DNA from: Cardinalis cardinalis
Taxonomy: Eukaryota; Chordata; Aves; Passeriformes; Cardinalidae
Length of the DNA stretch: 64,000 bases
Direction of reading: 5' to 3'
Assembly (NCBI GenBank): GCA_014549065.1
Contig: JACDOX010000008.1
Span: forward strand, 5,125,922-5,189,921
The translations under genes and the position numbers were made by a program. This document shows, piece after piece, positions 25,201 to 37,320 of this stretch. The notes below the pieces were generated by a model, which was not told where the DNA came from, searched no databases, and saw nothing but the letters and a program-made list of their open reading frames with translations. Position 1 is the first letter of the stretch. Each line of letters begins with the position of its first letter.

Positions 25201-27898
25201 GTAATAATACATTAGAGAAAATAGGGTTGTCATGAGATGATGAATAATTCTCAGATGCCTTAACAGGCATAAGGCTCAGAAGACTGCTTCTAATCCTATG
25301 GGATTGATTAGTTTGTAGTAGCTGTATTCCCCNTCATCATCTTGTACAGTACATATTATAAAATATCTTAGTTATCATTACTTGAAAAAGCTCTGCAGCT
25401 GAGTGCTGTTGTCACTAAAAGACTGCTGGTACAAGCTTTTCAGACATTTGCTTGTCCTCCCGTCACCCCTGCTAGGATCTTGCAGAACCAAGCTGAATCT
25501 TGATCTATGGTTAAAAAGTAAACAAAAATCCTGTGCCAGGTATTCACATTCATGTGTGGGGCAGAGCAAGGCTGTTGCTTCAAAATCATATTGCACAGTA
25601 ACTGTGGGACCAGAGTTACTGAAATATATTCAAGTTTTGGACTGAAGTTAGATAGATTGACAAGTAATCTATTTTAAAGGTAAGGAAGAGTCACCTGCCT
25701 TGGGGCTGCCTTTCAGAGAAAGAAGGTAAGATTTTTGTGAGAAGTAGAAATTTGGAGGAGGCAAGGCAGATAGGGTCCCACCAGATAAGTCACTGGGAGT
25801 GAGCACTGTTTGCTTGCCAGAGATCAAGAAATTAAAGTGCTCTGCATTTAGAGGCAGCTTGCCTCCCATGCGACACATGGAGCAAAGGAAGTCTCAGCAG
25901 CTCTGTCAATGTGTTTGAGTGTTTTTCTGGACTGATGGTTTTGTACCTGGGCCCACACCACCTCCAGCACCTACTGACCTTTGCCTTGTTGAGAGCCTGG
26001 CCTCTCACCTTTGTTCCCTGGCTGTCTGCAGCCTTGCCTGAAGCCATGGGGTGNTGGGATCCCAGGGCAGCCTTTACCTTCTTTGCCTGTGCCTGCCTCA
26101 CTCCAACCATACCCTTTTCATTTGGTGACTTCCCAGTGAGATCTTTTTCTTCTGTTTACTACTGATGTGTGTTTGGGGCTCATTAATAAATGTGANTTTT
26201 CCATATCAGTAGAAAAGGTCTGTAAGTGATCTTGGAGAATAATATAGATCAGGGAGGAGCATGCTGTGCAGAACAGCTTGGGCCTCTGCTGCACTTTTCC
26301 CTGCACTTCCCCCCATGATTTATTTTTATTTAGGTTCATCAGTTAAAGGATGATAACAATGTAGATCCTAATACCTTTCTGATGCCTACTGCACGTTTTG
26401 CAAATGCTGCAGGCATCATGAATGACTTGGAGAGGAGGGGGTTGCTTACACNGTTTGAATAAGCCCAGTGACACAGATTCTGTTCCATGTAAGTTGCATT
26501 TGATTTTATTCATGGAAATGTGGCTAAGGGCTCCAAGTCAGACACAGTGTAGGCAGCNTATGTGGAAGGTTTCCTTCATAGCCTTGGCAATGCATCTTAA
26601 TCCTGATTTTTAGAAATTTCCTGTGCAATTTCAGCCTTGGACCTCCTCCCCATCCTGGCCATTACCAGGCATGTAAACAGGCATACATGTACGTGGCTCT
26701 GGCAGTGTGCCTCCCTTGTACCACACTTTTATTCCAGCCCAGGCTTCCAAATTGATCTGCCAACATAATTTGGATCTGATCTGCAGCACAGCTTTTTGCT
26801 GCTCATAAACCACTGCTGATGTTCAAGTCTGCAGTACTGTGGCAGAAGGCACAATGTAGATTAATGTGGAGAGAAAAAGGGTTTTATTAGCATAANTTAG
26901 CTTAAATGTACACTTATTTCTTAAAGTCATAATAAAATTTTAATCAGGAATGGCATGACGCTACTCTTGGGGTAAGAGGTGCCCAGAAAAAATGCAATGG
27001 TGAAATGTATGCTGATAACAAAATGAAGCAGGGTAGCCCTCCTTAAACTGTGTGCTCACGTGTTTGAGCTGTTATTTGTGATCAGTGAGTGTAGCACAGA
27101 AAATGGAGAAGAGTAACATTGATCATCTACAGTGATCAACAATCAGTGATCAAAGAAGTGCCAAGGAGAAAATGCTGCTGAATAATGAGTAAATTTGGTG
27201 CAATTTTTGTTTTGTGCTCTGAAACCTTGAGAAATCACTGTTGTGTATGTATGCAGGGTTCAGTTCTTGTAACTGAAGGACAGAAAAAATCCTGGTAGAA
27301 CCAGCTGGCTTTCACCTGCGTGGTGAATGGAAGCATGAGCTGGCTTAGAGCTTTCTTGAGAGACACTGGGTAAAATTCTCGCAGAGAAAAAGAACTTGAT
27401 TTTGATTTGGTTTGCTCTGGTGTACTGAATACCGCCAGTAGCAATAGATTCAGTAAATATGCTTTCTTAAGTCAGTGTGGCCACAAAAGGCTGAGTGTTT
27501 TTTAAATTGTCTATATTTTCATGCAAGTGTGTATAGAGCTTCAAAGGTACTTCTTTCACTCTACAATTTTCCATTAAGTTTTTAAATAGTTAAAATATAT
27601 GNTATTGTCAAATGAACCAGAGTTTGACAGCAACCTCTGTTTTAGTGTACTCTTCAATAGTTTGGGGTATCTTTTAAAATAAGCATGCAGTTTTCAGATG
27701 CTGCTTTGAATGAGGAAGTGACTGTTACCTAGATGTTGAATAAAAAAAGTGTTCAGGATAGTATAATGCCTATGTAACGACTTCCTTTGCTCTCAGTGTT
27801 AAAATGAACATTTAAAGTAAAAAAAACAAAACTCTAAACTGTTTAGAGTGGGAAGAAGCTGACAGGTATGAGTAGTGACAATGAAAATAACAACAAAA

Positions 27899-27921
27899 AC
27901 AAAATACAGAACAAAATACAG
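27899..27921. repeat. Short tandem repeat, about 12 bp x 2
   Basis: ACAAAATACAG is repeated at 27899-27909 and 27911-27921 within an A-rich stretch. It is probably slippage and no function is suggested. Confidence 0.7.
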
Positions 27922-28705
27922 CACTTTTTTCATCATCTGAGCTGTCAGGGAAGAGATGTGACCAGCAGTCTTGCTCTAATCAGATAAGAAGTCACTTCTC
28001 AGAACACTGTCATAGACTCTGCTGCCAGATCTTTGCCAAAGGCAGTTCATACATTCCCCACAAAATGCACAGCTAAAGAAAATGAGCAATCCTCTGAAAT
28101 GGGTGTTCCAAGGCAAAGACTTGATTTTTGCTAATACAGGCTTTTTTTGATGAACTGAACATACTGCTCAATTAAAGACTTGTACTTGAGAAAATTGCTG
28201 AAGTTGTGTAGCTCAAAGTTCAGGTGGCTGGAGGCTCTAAAGGAGGCTGAGACACTGAGAACAGCAAGGCATTTGGGTTTTTTCCAATCACTGCGCAGAA
28301 GAGATGTACCCTCTGTGATACAAGAAGATCCCAGAGATGTGCCATGGTTTGGGTTTTTCATGAGTCTGCTCTGAGCTGATAGGCTTTCTCTGGAGGGAGA
28401 AGATAAGGGACGGGTCCCACAGTGCAGACACACTTGCTCTACTTCNGTCTACCTAGCCTTCTGAGGCTTTCAAGTTACTAAATTTGTGGGTTGTGCCACT
28501 TGGGAACCAAAGTTACCTGACTACTGTGCCTCACTGCTTAGATGCTGGTGTTTCCAGAGTCACCTGCACAACAGGAGGGATGCTGACAGCCATACCTGCC
28601 ACACTCTGACCACAGAGGGGTCACAGATGGAAAAGAGGAGAGGTAGGGGTTTTAGCAGGTGAACAGCTATCTTTCTCTAAAACACCACTGCAGTGCTAGA
28701 GGTCN

Positions 28706-28990
28706 TGTGGAGGGATAGAATGTAAGAAAATAAAGATAGTGCAGAAGGTAATCTCACACCTNAGGAGTTGCAGCTGCACTAATCCCCAAAGATTAGGAAC
28801 AGGCCTGCCCTTAACAGGCCACAGCTGTGTCCAATAAGAAGACGAGTGCTACAAAAGAGTGGGATNGCTGGGTAAGGGGAGAGCTGGAGTGTGTTGGTTG
28901 TGCTGTGAAGAAGAAGGAGTCAGCGCTGTGAGGAGGTGCCCATGAGAAATCACTGAGAAGGTATGGAACTTTTGCAATAAGATGGCAACA
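28706..28990 (+). mobile_element. Probable solo LTR of an endogenous retrovirus, copy 1
   Basis: This 285-base block starts TGTGG and ends CAACA, so it has the TG...CA termini of an LTR. It is flanked by the same short sequence: AGGTCN at 28700-28705 and AGGTCA at 28991-28996. That is a 5-6 base target-site duplication with its last base masked upstream. A second, diverged copy of the block lies at 48101-48391. Shared landmarks are GAAAATAAAG near the start, GAGTTGCAGCTG, AACAGGCCACA, an A-rich AAAAGAGTGG in the TATA-box position (mutated here to TACAAAAGAG), and TTTGCAAT near the end. No internal retroviral sequence adjoins it, so it is best explained as a solo LTR left by recombination. The class is uncertain: a 6-base duplication would suit class II, a 5-base one ERVL. 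Confidence 0.75.
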
Positions 28991-29790
28991 AGGTCAGATC
29001 TGGAGAAGGTGGAAAAGATGAACAAAAATTCTGTCTGCAGGTGTCCACTGTCCATCTCACGCCCTCCCGTGCTGTAGCCTGAACTTGAAGGGAACTTTGC
29101 TAGAGTGGCTTTGGGTGTTATTACTCTGGGTGTTACCCTCTGCATGAGAGACTGGGAAGAGCCTGTGGTCTCAGCCTTAGCTGCACCTCTTCAGAGCCCA
29201 GTGTAATAGATTAAAGCTATTCTGAACTGGTGTTTGCACTAAGACATAAGAATACAATCTGCAGTCTGATCTGCTTCTGCAGACTTTTCTGGGGGGAATT
29301 TGCAAATCCTATCATACACACAGCTGAAGGCACTGATATCCTAAACTGCTGCAGCACCCCCACGCAATCTGCAGATGCTCCTCTTTGCTCAGGGAAGATC
29401 GTGAGCTTGGAAACACTGAGCAGCTGCTCAGCAAGGTGGGATAGAGACAGAGCAAGGCAGTGCAACAGTTTTGCCCTTGCCACACAGTGCTATGGCCAGG
29501 GCAGCCTGCCTCTTTCAGCTGGGACAGTCTTTGCAAGAGAAATGCCATTTCTTCATTTCTTGGAAGAGCCTGTCAAAGGAGAGCAGAGCTGCACAGAGGG
29601 CTTGGCCAGGCNCCCTGCAAGAAGCTGCTGCAGTGGTAGCATGGACCCTTGGAGGGCTCCAGGTTTCCTCACTGTTGCTGTCTCCAGAGTGCTCTTGTGA
29701 AAAGCTGATTGCCTGAGCAGCTGCACCTCATGCCCTCTTAGGTAACAGCATGTGCAGAAGGTATTTAGTTATATTAGCTAAGATAGTTGC

Positions 29791-29882
29791 TGCTAATTAA
29801 AGATTGTAAAAAGCTTTCAAATTACCTGCAAATTGAATTTTCCTTTTAAACCCTGTAATGGAGGTGTGTTGCTAATTAAAGA
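29791..29882. promoter_or_regulatory. Candidate regulatory element with paired TAATTA motifs
   Basis: The 13-mer TGCTAATTAAAGA occurs twice in the same orientation, at 29791-29803 and 29870-29882, with AT-rich sequence between. TAATTA is the core site of many homeodomain factors, and paired sites are common in developmental enhancers. A related GCTAATTAAAG lies 5.8 kb further on at 35692-35702. The function is inference only. Confidence 0.25.
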
Positions 29883-32800
29883 CACTTCGCTTGGCTNTGC
29901 AAGAGTCATTTTATGTGCCTTGTCTGTGCAGGAAGCTGCATCCATTTTCATTAGCTGTCCCACATGCATGGATGGGTGAGTCAAACTTGATTCATCTGCA
30001 TTAATGCATGCAGCTGGTTTAAACAGGACTGAGGAGGCACAGCCTGTCCCCAGGGACCCAGTATGCCTGTGGCAAGAACTGGGANCTGCCTTGTCCTTAT
30101 CCAGAAACGAATGCTTTTCTTTTTAAGAGACTGGAAATGCTCACTGGCCAAAGCCACCAGTCTTGGGGAGCTGCTGGAATGGTGGTGGCTTTTCCCTCTC
30201 CTTGAGGCTAGCTAAGGCAAGGGCAGGGATAGTGAAAGGCTTCAGGGCTTGCTCCAGCTTTTACCTCTTTGAGTGATATTTGGGCATTCAATTTTAATTG
30301 TGCTGGGGAAACACCTTTAAAATCCAAGAGAAGATGAGCGAGTGATTCTCCTGTTTGTGTCTGATTGCTGTNTGTGACTTGAAGCAAACAATAGGTTTAA
30401 TTCCCTGGTTTATGTCTGAGTCAGGGAGGCTCTCCATCTTCCTGGGATTTGCTCTTCTGTAACTCTTCCCCCAGTTGTGAAGGTCACTGAACTGTTGCCA
30501 GGTAAGGAATAGGTTTATAAGGAACTTTTCTCTTCCAAAATATAATCTGATGTTCNCCGCTCATTCCGTTAATTAGAGCAAAATTCAAAGGTTCATGTCA
30601 GTGGCAATTAGAAATGTTACTGGACTAAGTTTTGACCTCCCAGAGCTAATAGTAATAGCAGTTGGTGCTATATTTAGAGCTTGCTTATGCCTTGGTGATG
30701 ATAAGACGTAATTCATAAATGCATTTTAGTGTAATATAGGCATTAAAAGTTTGTAAGAAACAGCATCCTCTAACATGCACAGTCACAAGTTATTTTAAAA
30801 ATTGTGCACACAGATAAAGCTGAAAAGATAGAACATACTTTTCCTAAATTTCTTTTTTGAAAAACATCCAAGCCATGTGTTTCTACAGTTCCTTGAGATC
30901 CTTATTGAGAAAAATAAAAACTTGTAGAAGGGCTGCTACTGGTTTAAGAGGCCTGATTGACCCGAGACAGTGCAAGAAAACGGAGCATGAGATTGATCCC
31001 TCAACAATGCTTTAAGAGACAGCATCTCAAGTCCAGCTGCTGCTTGCACAGCCCCATTGGATTGGCTGTGGAGGGCAAAGCAGGCCATGGGGGGGGAGCT
31101 GGCAGAGGAGCTGTGGCTCTATCCCCACTTGACCCCAGCTGCTGAGGCAGACTGGTTGAATAAACTGCAGGAAAGAGAGAGATTTCTCATTTTGCTTTCC
31201 ACAGGAGGAAATTATGATAAAGGATTAGCAGATAGAGCAACAGCAACAAGGATAGGAATACAAGTATAGGAGGCCAGGTGCAGGCTTTGAAATATATTGT
31301 CCCAAATCTGTGATGCAAGTTCTCTTCCAGCATCCCACTGCTCACNTCTGCCTATATCTACATCCACTGATGAGGTGTCTCACCTCAAAGAAGGTGAGAG
31401 AGGGATATTTTATGCTAGTTTAGTTTTCAATTTCCAGAGGTCTCAATCTAAAAAGACAGGCTTTTTTGATATTTCCATTTAGGACAGAGCTATATAGCAG
31501 CAGACCCCTGTTCATGCATATATCACTAAAAAAATTGTTTTGAGCTCAGCAACTGGGGCATGCCAGAAGTTGCCTTTAGCATCATTCAGATGAAGCAAAT
31601 GCACCAGCATTTTTACATGTAGCATGTTTGAGTGACTGAAACACCATTAGTTTAAAATAATACAAGAGATCTGAGGAAGGCTGTAGTAAAGAAAAACCCA
31701 ACAGCAATTGAGAATAATACTACTTGTGGATAATTCATTTCTGTACTTCCTTGTGCAGAGCATATAGCAATTGTTGTTGCTCAAAGACTTTTATCAGCCA
31801 AAGCATAGCTGTTGGCAGTGGCAATCAGTCTACTTCAGTGGATTGGCATGAATGTATTCCTGCCTCTTACTCATCAGAGAGCCTGATCTTTTCAGCTAGG
31901 TAATACCCAGCATACTGTAAATATCTACTCAATACTTTGTCGGTATTTCTCAATAAATTGATGCAGAAGTGACCTGAAATTTTCTATGTACCTAAGACTG
32001 ACATATGTAGGAATAGTGCTGTGAGGAATGAACAAACTGTGCACACAACATCAGTGGTATGAGTTATTACACTTTCATAGAAATGCTCATAAACACTAAT
32101 GAAATGCAAACTTATCAATGAAAATGATCAGAAAATACTTGGAGCTGTGAATGTAAAAATATGTGGAAAACCTGAGATTGTTATCATCAATAGGAGTTTT
32201 TCAATAGTAAAGGAATAACAAATTAAAATATGTCATGGTATTTTATGGAGAAAAACTTCATGGCCCAATGCCTGTTGAAACTCCCATGAGCATGAAAACC
32301 CTCTCAGAATTAGAACCACTGAAAGATACTATATGGTAACTGAGCGGTTTATTTTCTGATAACAGGGAGGAGCTGTTGGAGATGTCACAAATTTAGTGTC
32401 TCTTGTTCTTAAATCTGCCACATGAAAAGGTGGTGTGAAAAGAGATGGTGAATGTGGGGCACATACCTGTGTTTTTGCTATGTGAATGGGTATTTCAGCA
32501 GATACTGAGTAAAACTGCAAATATGGATTCCTACAGTGTTNGAAGACTGGTACAGTTCCCTTAATGATAAGCCAACATCAACTTGGAGGCACTCAGTGGC
32601 ACTTACCTATTAAAGTAANAGTTCCTTTTTCATTTGTGATTAAGGTATGAAGCATGTATTGTTCAGGTTGTAACTTTTGCTATTTTCTGAAGTTGAGGGA
32701 AAGCTTCCTGTGAGTTTCTCAACAGGTAACCAAATGCATTTTAAATAATGAACTCTGGGATGTTTGTCTTTCTGTTCAAGAATTTGCCCTCCTCTGTGCC

Positions 32801-34604
32801 CCAAAGGTTTATAAGCAGCTGTCTTCCAACTCTGTACGCTACAACCAAGTAGAGCTTTTCCTGTGTCCTGATTCACAGCCAGATGTGTTGGAACCTTGGC
32901 AAGGGCAGCAAGCTCTGAAGCAGAGGCAAGAACAAACATCCCTGATCTGGGGTGGAGGCNTGTAACTGGTGCTGATCTTAAACTGGGTGCACTGTAGACT
33001 GCTGAGAAAGGAAAGGCGTGTTAGGTAGTCTGGTAAAAAACAGAGTAACAGAAACACAGCTTCTCTCAGGTTTGCTTCTCCAAGTTGGCTGGAAGTTTTA
33101 GCAGGAGTTGTTCCCCTATATCTGGGTTGTACAAAAGGTCTCTCCTGTGTGCATGTGTTGTCTGAGGGCAAATAGGTGTTGGGCGCTCAGCGCAGGAATT
33201 CCTGTAGCCCTGGCACTGACATGAGGGACGAACTCTCTGTAATATGTAACCACTTGTTTTTGTAGAACTGTAGAATTGTATCTGATATCTCCCATCCCCA
33301 CCAAATGTGGGTGTGACAGTGGGTTCAAAAGCTGTACAAACAGCGAGTTTCAGAGGGAGCATCAAATATATAGAGCAAGACTGAATAAGCAGCATTTTTT
33401 GGAGCCCTCTCCCTCCTGAGCATATTTGGTACTTCCCAGAGAGCTCTCCAAGCTTGGGACTAGTGAGTGACAAATTGTCATAATTCCAGAGGAACAGGTG
33501 TGTGGTGGGGGGCAGGATGACAAAGGAGATGAGGACACTGAGGCACTTGGAGGTGAAGATGCAGCAAGGTGGGAAGTAACCTCCTCTGAAGTCCAGAGAA
33601 CCAGTAAAGAAAAGCTGCATGTTCTGAAGTAAGAGAATCCAAATTCCTCTCTTACTACATCTGGAAAGCAAACGCAAAATGCTTGTGACAGTCACTTGTT
33701 GCTAATAACAGGGTAGTGGGAAGGACAGAAATCGAAACAGGATGGGAAACAGCTAATACCAGAAAGATGAACATTAAGCCCTCAGGGTGACCTGAAATTC
33801 AGAGGCAGTGATTGAGTGACACAAATCTTTGCATCCAGGTATATCAAAGTTGATATTATATTGAAAAGGCTGTTACTGACTCCATGGATTCAGGATAGCT
33901 GCAGAAGTGACCAGACAAATGATACATGGAATTTGGTGGCAAATATTTTCTCTGAGTAAGGACAATAAGCAGAGAATAAAGATCTATGATTATTTTGTTT
34001 TTTGTTTATTTTGCAGTATTAGTTGCCTGACCCGAAAACCTGTCAGTAGCCTACATATCAGATGCCTAATTCTGATAAGAGTGTTAAATGTGAGAAAGCA
34101 GTCAGACCTCTCTGATTATGAACTTGATTCCTGAATGAGAATGGAGGCAATTGGTGTTGAGTTTCTGGTAGAGACTGACCCATCTCAGCAAGCATTTTGG
34201 AGAGCTGCTCAGGTCTGGGATGACGTCTAGCATAAGCCCCTTCCAGCAGCTCATTTATGTACTGGAAGACACCAGTAAATACCTGCTGGCCATGCTCACA
34301 TTAACAGCCTTGAACACTCTGAAGAACGCCAGCTTGGAAATCACCACGCAGTGTGCAGTCCCTTTGCCTTCCGTCTGGCTGTTCAGCCATGAATTATGGA
34401 TGGCCTCCTGCCCTCCCCTCCCGCCCTGCTCCCGCAGAGCTCCTGTGCACTGCTGAGCTGGAGCAGCTGCACGGGCCAGCGTGGAGCCGGAGCTGCTGAT
34501 CTCTGGGCTGTCGGGTCTTGTTTCTTTTCATGCATACTTCCTAGCACTAATAGGGGCCACTTGATATTGGTACAAAACTGAAGAGGGCTTGCAGAGAATC
34601 TTTC

Positions 34605-34617
34605 TTTTTTTTTTTTT
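34605..34617. repeat. T13 homopolymer run
   Basis: Thirteen consecutive T residues are followed by AAA. No retrotransposon body adjoins the run that would make it a clear poly(A) tail of a minus-strand insertion. Confidence 0.8.
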
Positions 34618-37307
34618 AAACTTCTTTATCCAGTTATTCAGCCATTAATAATTTTCTTATGAATGTCTTACTGGTGGGTGAGAAAGATAGAGCTGTGTCC
34701 TGCTGAGTTGACTCCAGGTATGAGGATTCTGTTGCCCCACTACCCTGTTTAAATAACAGATTTATGAAGCCTTGTGTTTCCTGCCTTTTGCTTCAGACAG
34801 CCAGTGCTGTGAGACATGTTAGATGGTGGATAAGTGTCTAATTCCTGTGGATTTTTTTATTAGTGTTGCTTTTATTTGTTTTTTTTTAAATGAAGTTCTT
34901 GGCATGAAGTACCAAATCCTGCTCACTCTTTTTGACTTATGATAAAGTAAGTAGTGAAAAAAATCTGTCAACACTACTTATTTCAGAGGATTTCTTTACT
35001 CTCTTAGTTAGTCTCCTTTACGCAGAACATAAAACATCACTTCTGAAGGAATGCTCTGTATTAAAAATTGTGAAGAGATGTAGTTCACAGTATACCCTTT
35101 GCATTTAGTTTTTCTTGTGAAAACATGAATAGACCCAGCATTCAGCTGTGGTTGAATAAAGACATTTCAGTTGACTTATGCTCGTTCATATTTGGAGGTT
35201 TTTTTACAGTGTAAGTGTGCATAAATGCATATATTTCCTATCAGCCAAGTATGCTCACACAGGTGAGAATTATATGCATCTGTCCTTAGAGAAGTATTTT
35301 ACTTCATATAAGTGTTCTTGGCTTTGTGCAAGTTGCAGGGTTCATGTATTAATAGAAAGATCCACATTTGGTCTTTCCATCTTTAACAAAAACGTGACAT
35401 TATGTCAGAGCAAGAATCTGCTTCTTGTAGAAATAAAGTGGCAAGAGAGGAAAGTAACTGAATTGCTCTGAAGTGTTGCTGAAACTTACTGAAAATTCAT
35501 TACTCAATCTACTTGAAAAATATGGTAACTTTTTGGCTTCAGGAGCTGGTCAAAATGAAAAATGTTCATCAAAGCAAGGTCGTAGCTTAAACATCTTTAT
35601 CTGCTGCTCTCTGTTAGCAGGTTAGGAGCAAAGTGCCCCAGAAGTCTATAATCAAGATGTTTAAATGAGAAAAATCTATTTATAGTGTTCAGCTAATTAA
35701 AGGGACAGACAGTAAAAGAAAAAGTTTTGCTTATTTATTTGGGTCCATCTCCTCTGCTAATAGACAAGGGCTGGTAGCCTCATAAGCTTCATGAATCCAG
35801 TAAGCAGAGTGTACAGCAGCACTGAGCTCAGAGCCCAGCCATGGTTTTTTCTGCTGCCTGATGTTGGACACAGGCAGCCCTAGTCAATTCTCTTTCCCTG
35901 TGACTGATGGTGGAGTGGCTGCACCTTTGGTGCTGCAGGAGTGTTTTTTCCACCTACCATTTCCTGTCACANCAACATCTTCTGCTTCAGGGCTGCACTC
36001 CAGGAGGGAGCAGTTATCCACTGCAGCACAGGTGTGAGCGACCACATTTGACTTTCAGTTTGAAAGCACTCATGGTTACTGTGCTCCTCTCCTTCTCCAG
36101 GAAAGGTTTCAGATAGAAGGCTCCTGAGCTGCTTATCTAGTTTTCATGTGTGGAAAAATGAAGGAGAGTGAAATGTGGCACCATATTTCAATGNGAGCAG
36201 CACTTAGCCCTTAAGTGCTCTATGTCCTCAAGTCGTTGGACAACTGCACAAATGAAGGGGGGAGGTATTGGAAGCTTACGGCAGAATCTGGCAGTTGGAT
36301 GGAAGATCAAATCAGGTTGGATAAGGGGTACAACAGGTTGAACATAAAGGAAAAAGTACTCTGGAGTAAGTTTCTTGAGTTCTTTTGTTGTTAGTTTTTT
36401 TTTCTTGCTATGTGAATTGGAAAAAAAAAAGATACAGAAACCCAACCCGCAGCTGCAGAACTACATAGTTTTAGTTGAGGGTAGAATTTATGGTTAAAAA
36501 TGTATAATTTTTTGTGAAGCAAGGGAGCACTAAATAAATTTCTTTGTGCAAGTTTCGTTCTTATCAATAAGAATAATTATAGTCCTTTAGTTTCTGTTCT
36601 TTTTTGATCAACTTGTAGCTGTATTGCTACAAAAAGTTAGTGCACTGAAAAGTGAATTGCTGGAAAGCATGCTAGATATCTTTTAAACCTGTTTCAGAGC
36701 TACTTTTGTTGCTTTGTAGTTGAACAGAGAAAAAACTTGGGAGATAATAACTTAGGAAAAGGAAATCATAGAATAGGTAGACTTTGAATCTGCCTCAATA
36801 GTGAATAAATCATCACTTCAGTGGCCTTAACTGGTAGGAAGATTATTTATAGCAAAGTGAAACCCCCTTATAGGCTTTTGCTAATGATTTACCACGAAAC
36901 CCTAGTGTCAGAGTTGGCACTAAAATGATTTAACAGCATAGGAGTACAAGTCAGGCATGCTGACATGTAACTCCTCTGTATCTAAAAGTCAAAGTCACAT
37001 TTCTGAGGATCCTAAGTGTTTTTATAAAAGCTGGAATGGGAAAACAATTAAGCATCATAAAACAATGATCCCTGTTTATTTAGAAAACCATTACATGTAT
37101 TTCCTATCCGTGTGTAAAATTACTTTCATTCTAGCCTGGAATGAGGAAGGTAAATAGTTTTAATGTGATCTGTGATTTATATTGTAATTCTAGGTGCTCA
37201 AAACTCATGTTTATGTGTTGTTCTTATTATGTTACTCTGTTTCAGTGTTCGAATCCNTGATAACTACAGCCAAATACCACATCTGTCTCAGCTGCCATTC
37301 TACAATT

Positions 37308-37320
37308 AAAAAAAAAAAAA
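37308..37320. repeat. A13 homopolymer run
   Basis: Thirteen consecutive A residues follow ACAATT. It could be a retroposon tail, but the preceding sequence is not recognisable as a retrocopy. Confidence 0.8.

Larger units (their letters stand above)
9496..28705. other. Non-coding, probably intronic DNA
   Basis: This 19 kb stretch shows no exon with a convincing family match and no clear transposable element. It holds small tandem repeats (listed separately) and several 100-144 codon open frames, for example at 12119-12544 on minus and 20427-20861 on plus, whose composition looks random. A short block near 10168-10200 resembles a CR1 tail but is too short to call. Position inside or 5' of RGS6 is inferred only. 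Confidence 0.55.

Noticed and set aside
27060..27160. Repeated GATCA motifs
   Set aside because: The repeats are short, irregularly spaced and imperfect. They do not form a CRISPR-like or operator-like array.
29230..29700. 156-codon plus-strand open frame after the first LTR
   Set aside because: It overlaps two other open frames of similar quality, which points to a stop-poor GC-richer patch rather than a gene.
31372..31386. Hairpin GAGGTG-TCT-CACCTC
   Set aside because: A 6-base stem with a 3-base loop is common by chance. There is no longer precursor-like fold or U-run to suggest a small RNA or terminator.
36765..36785. AATCATAGAATAG as a CR1 end
   Set aside because: The neighbouring sequence shows none of the other CR1 3' blocks on either side.
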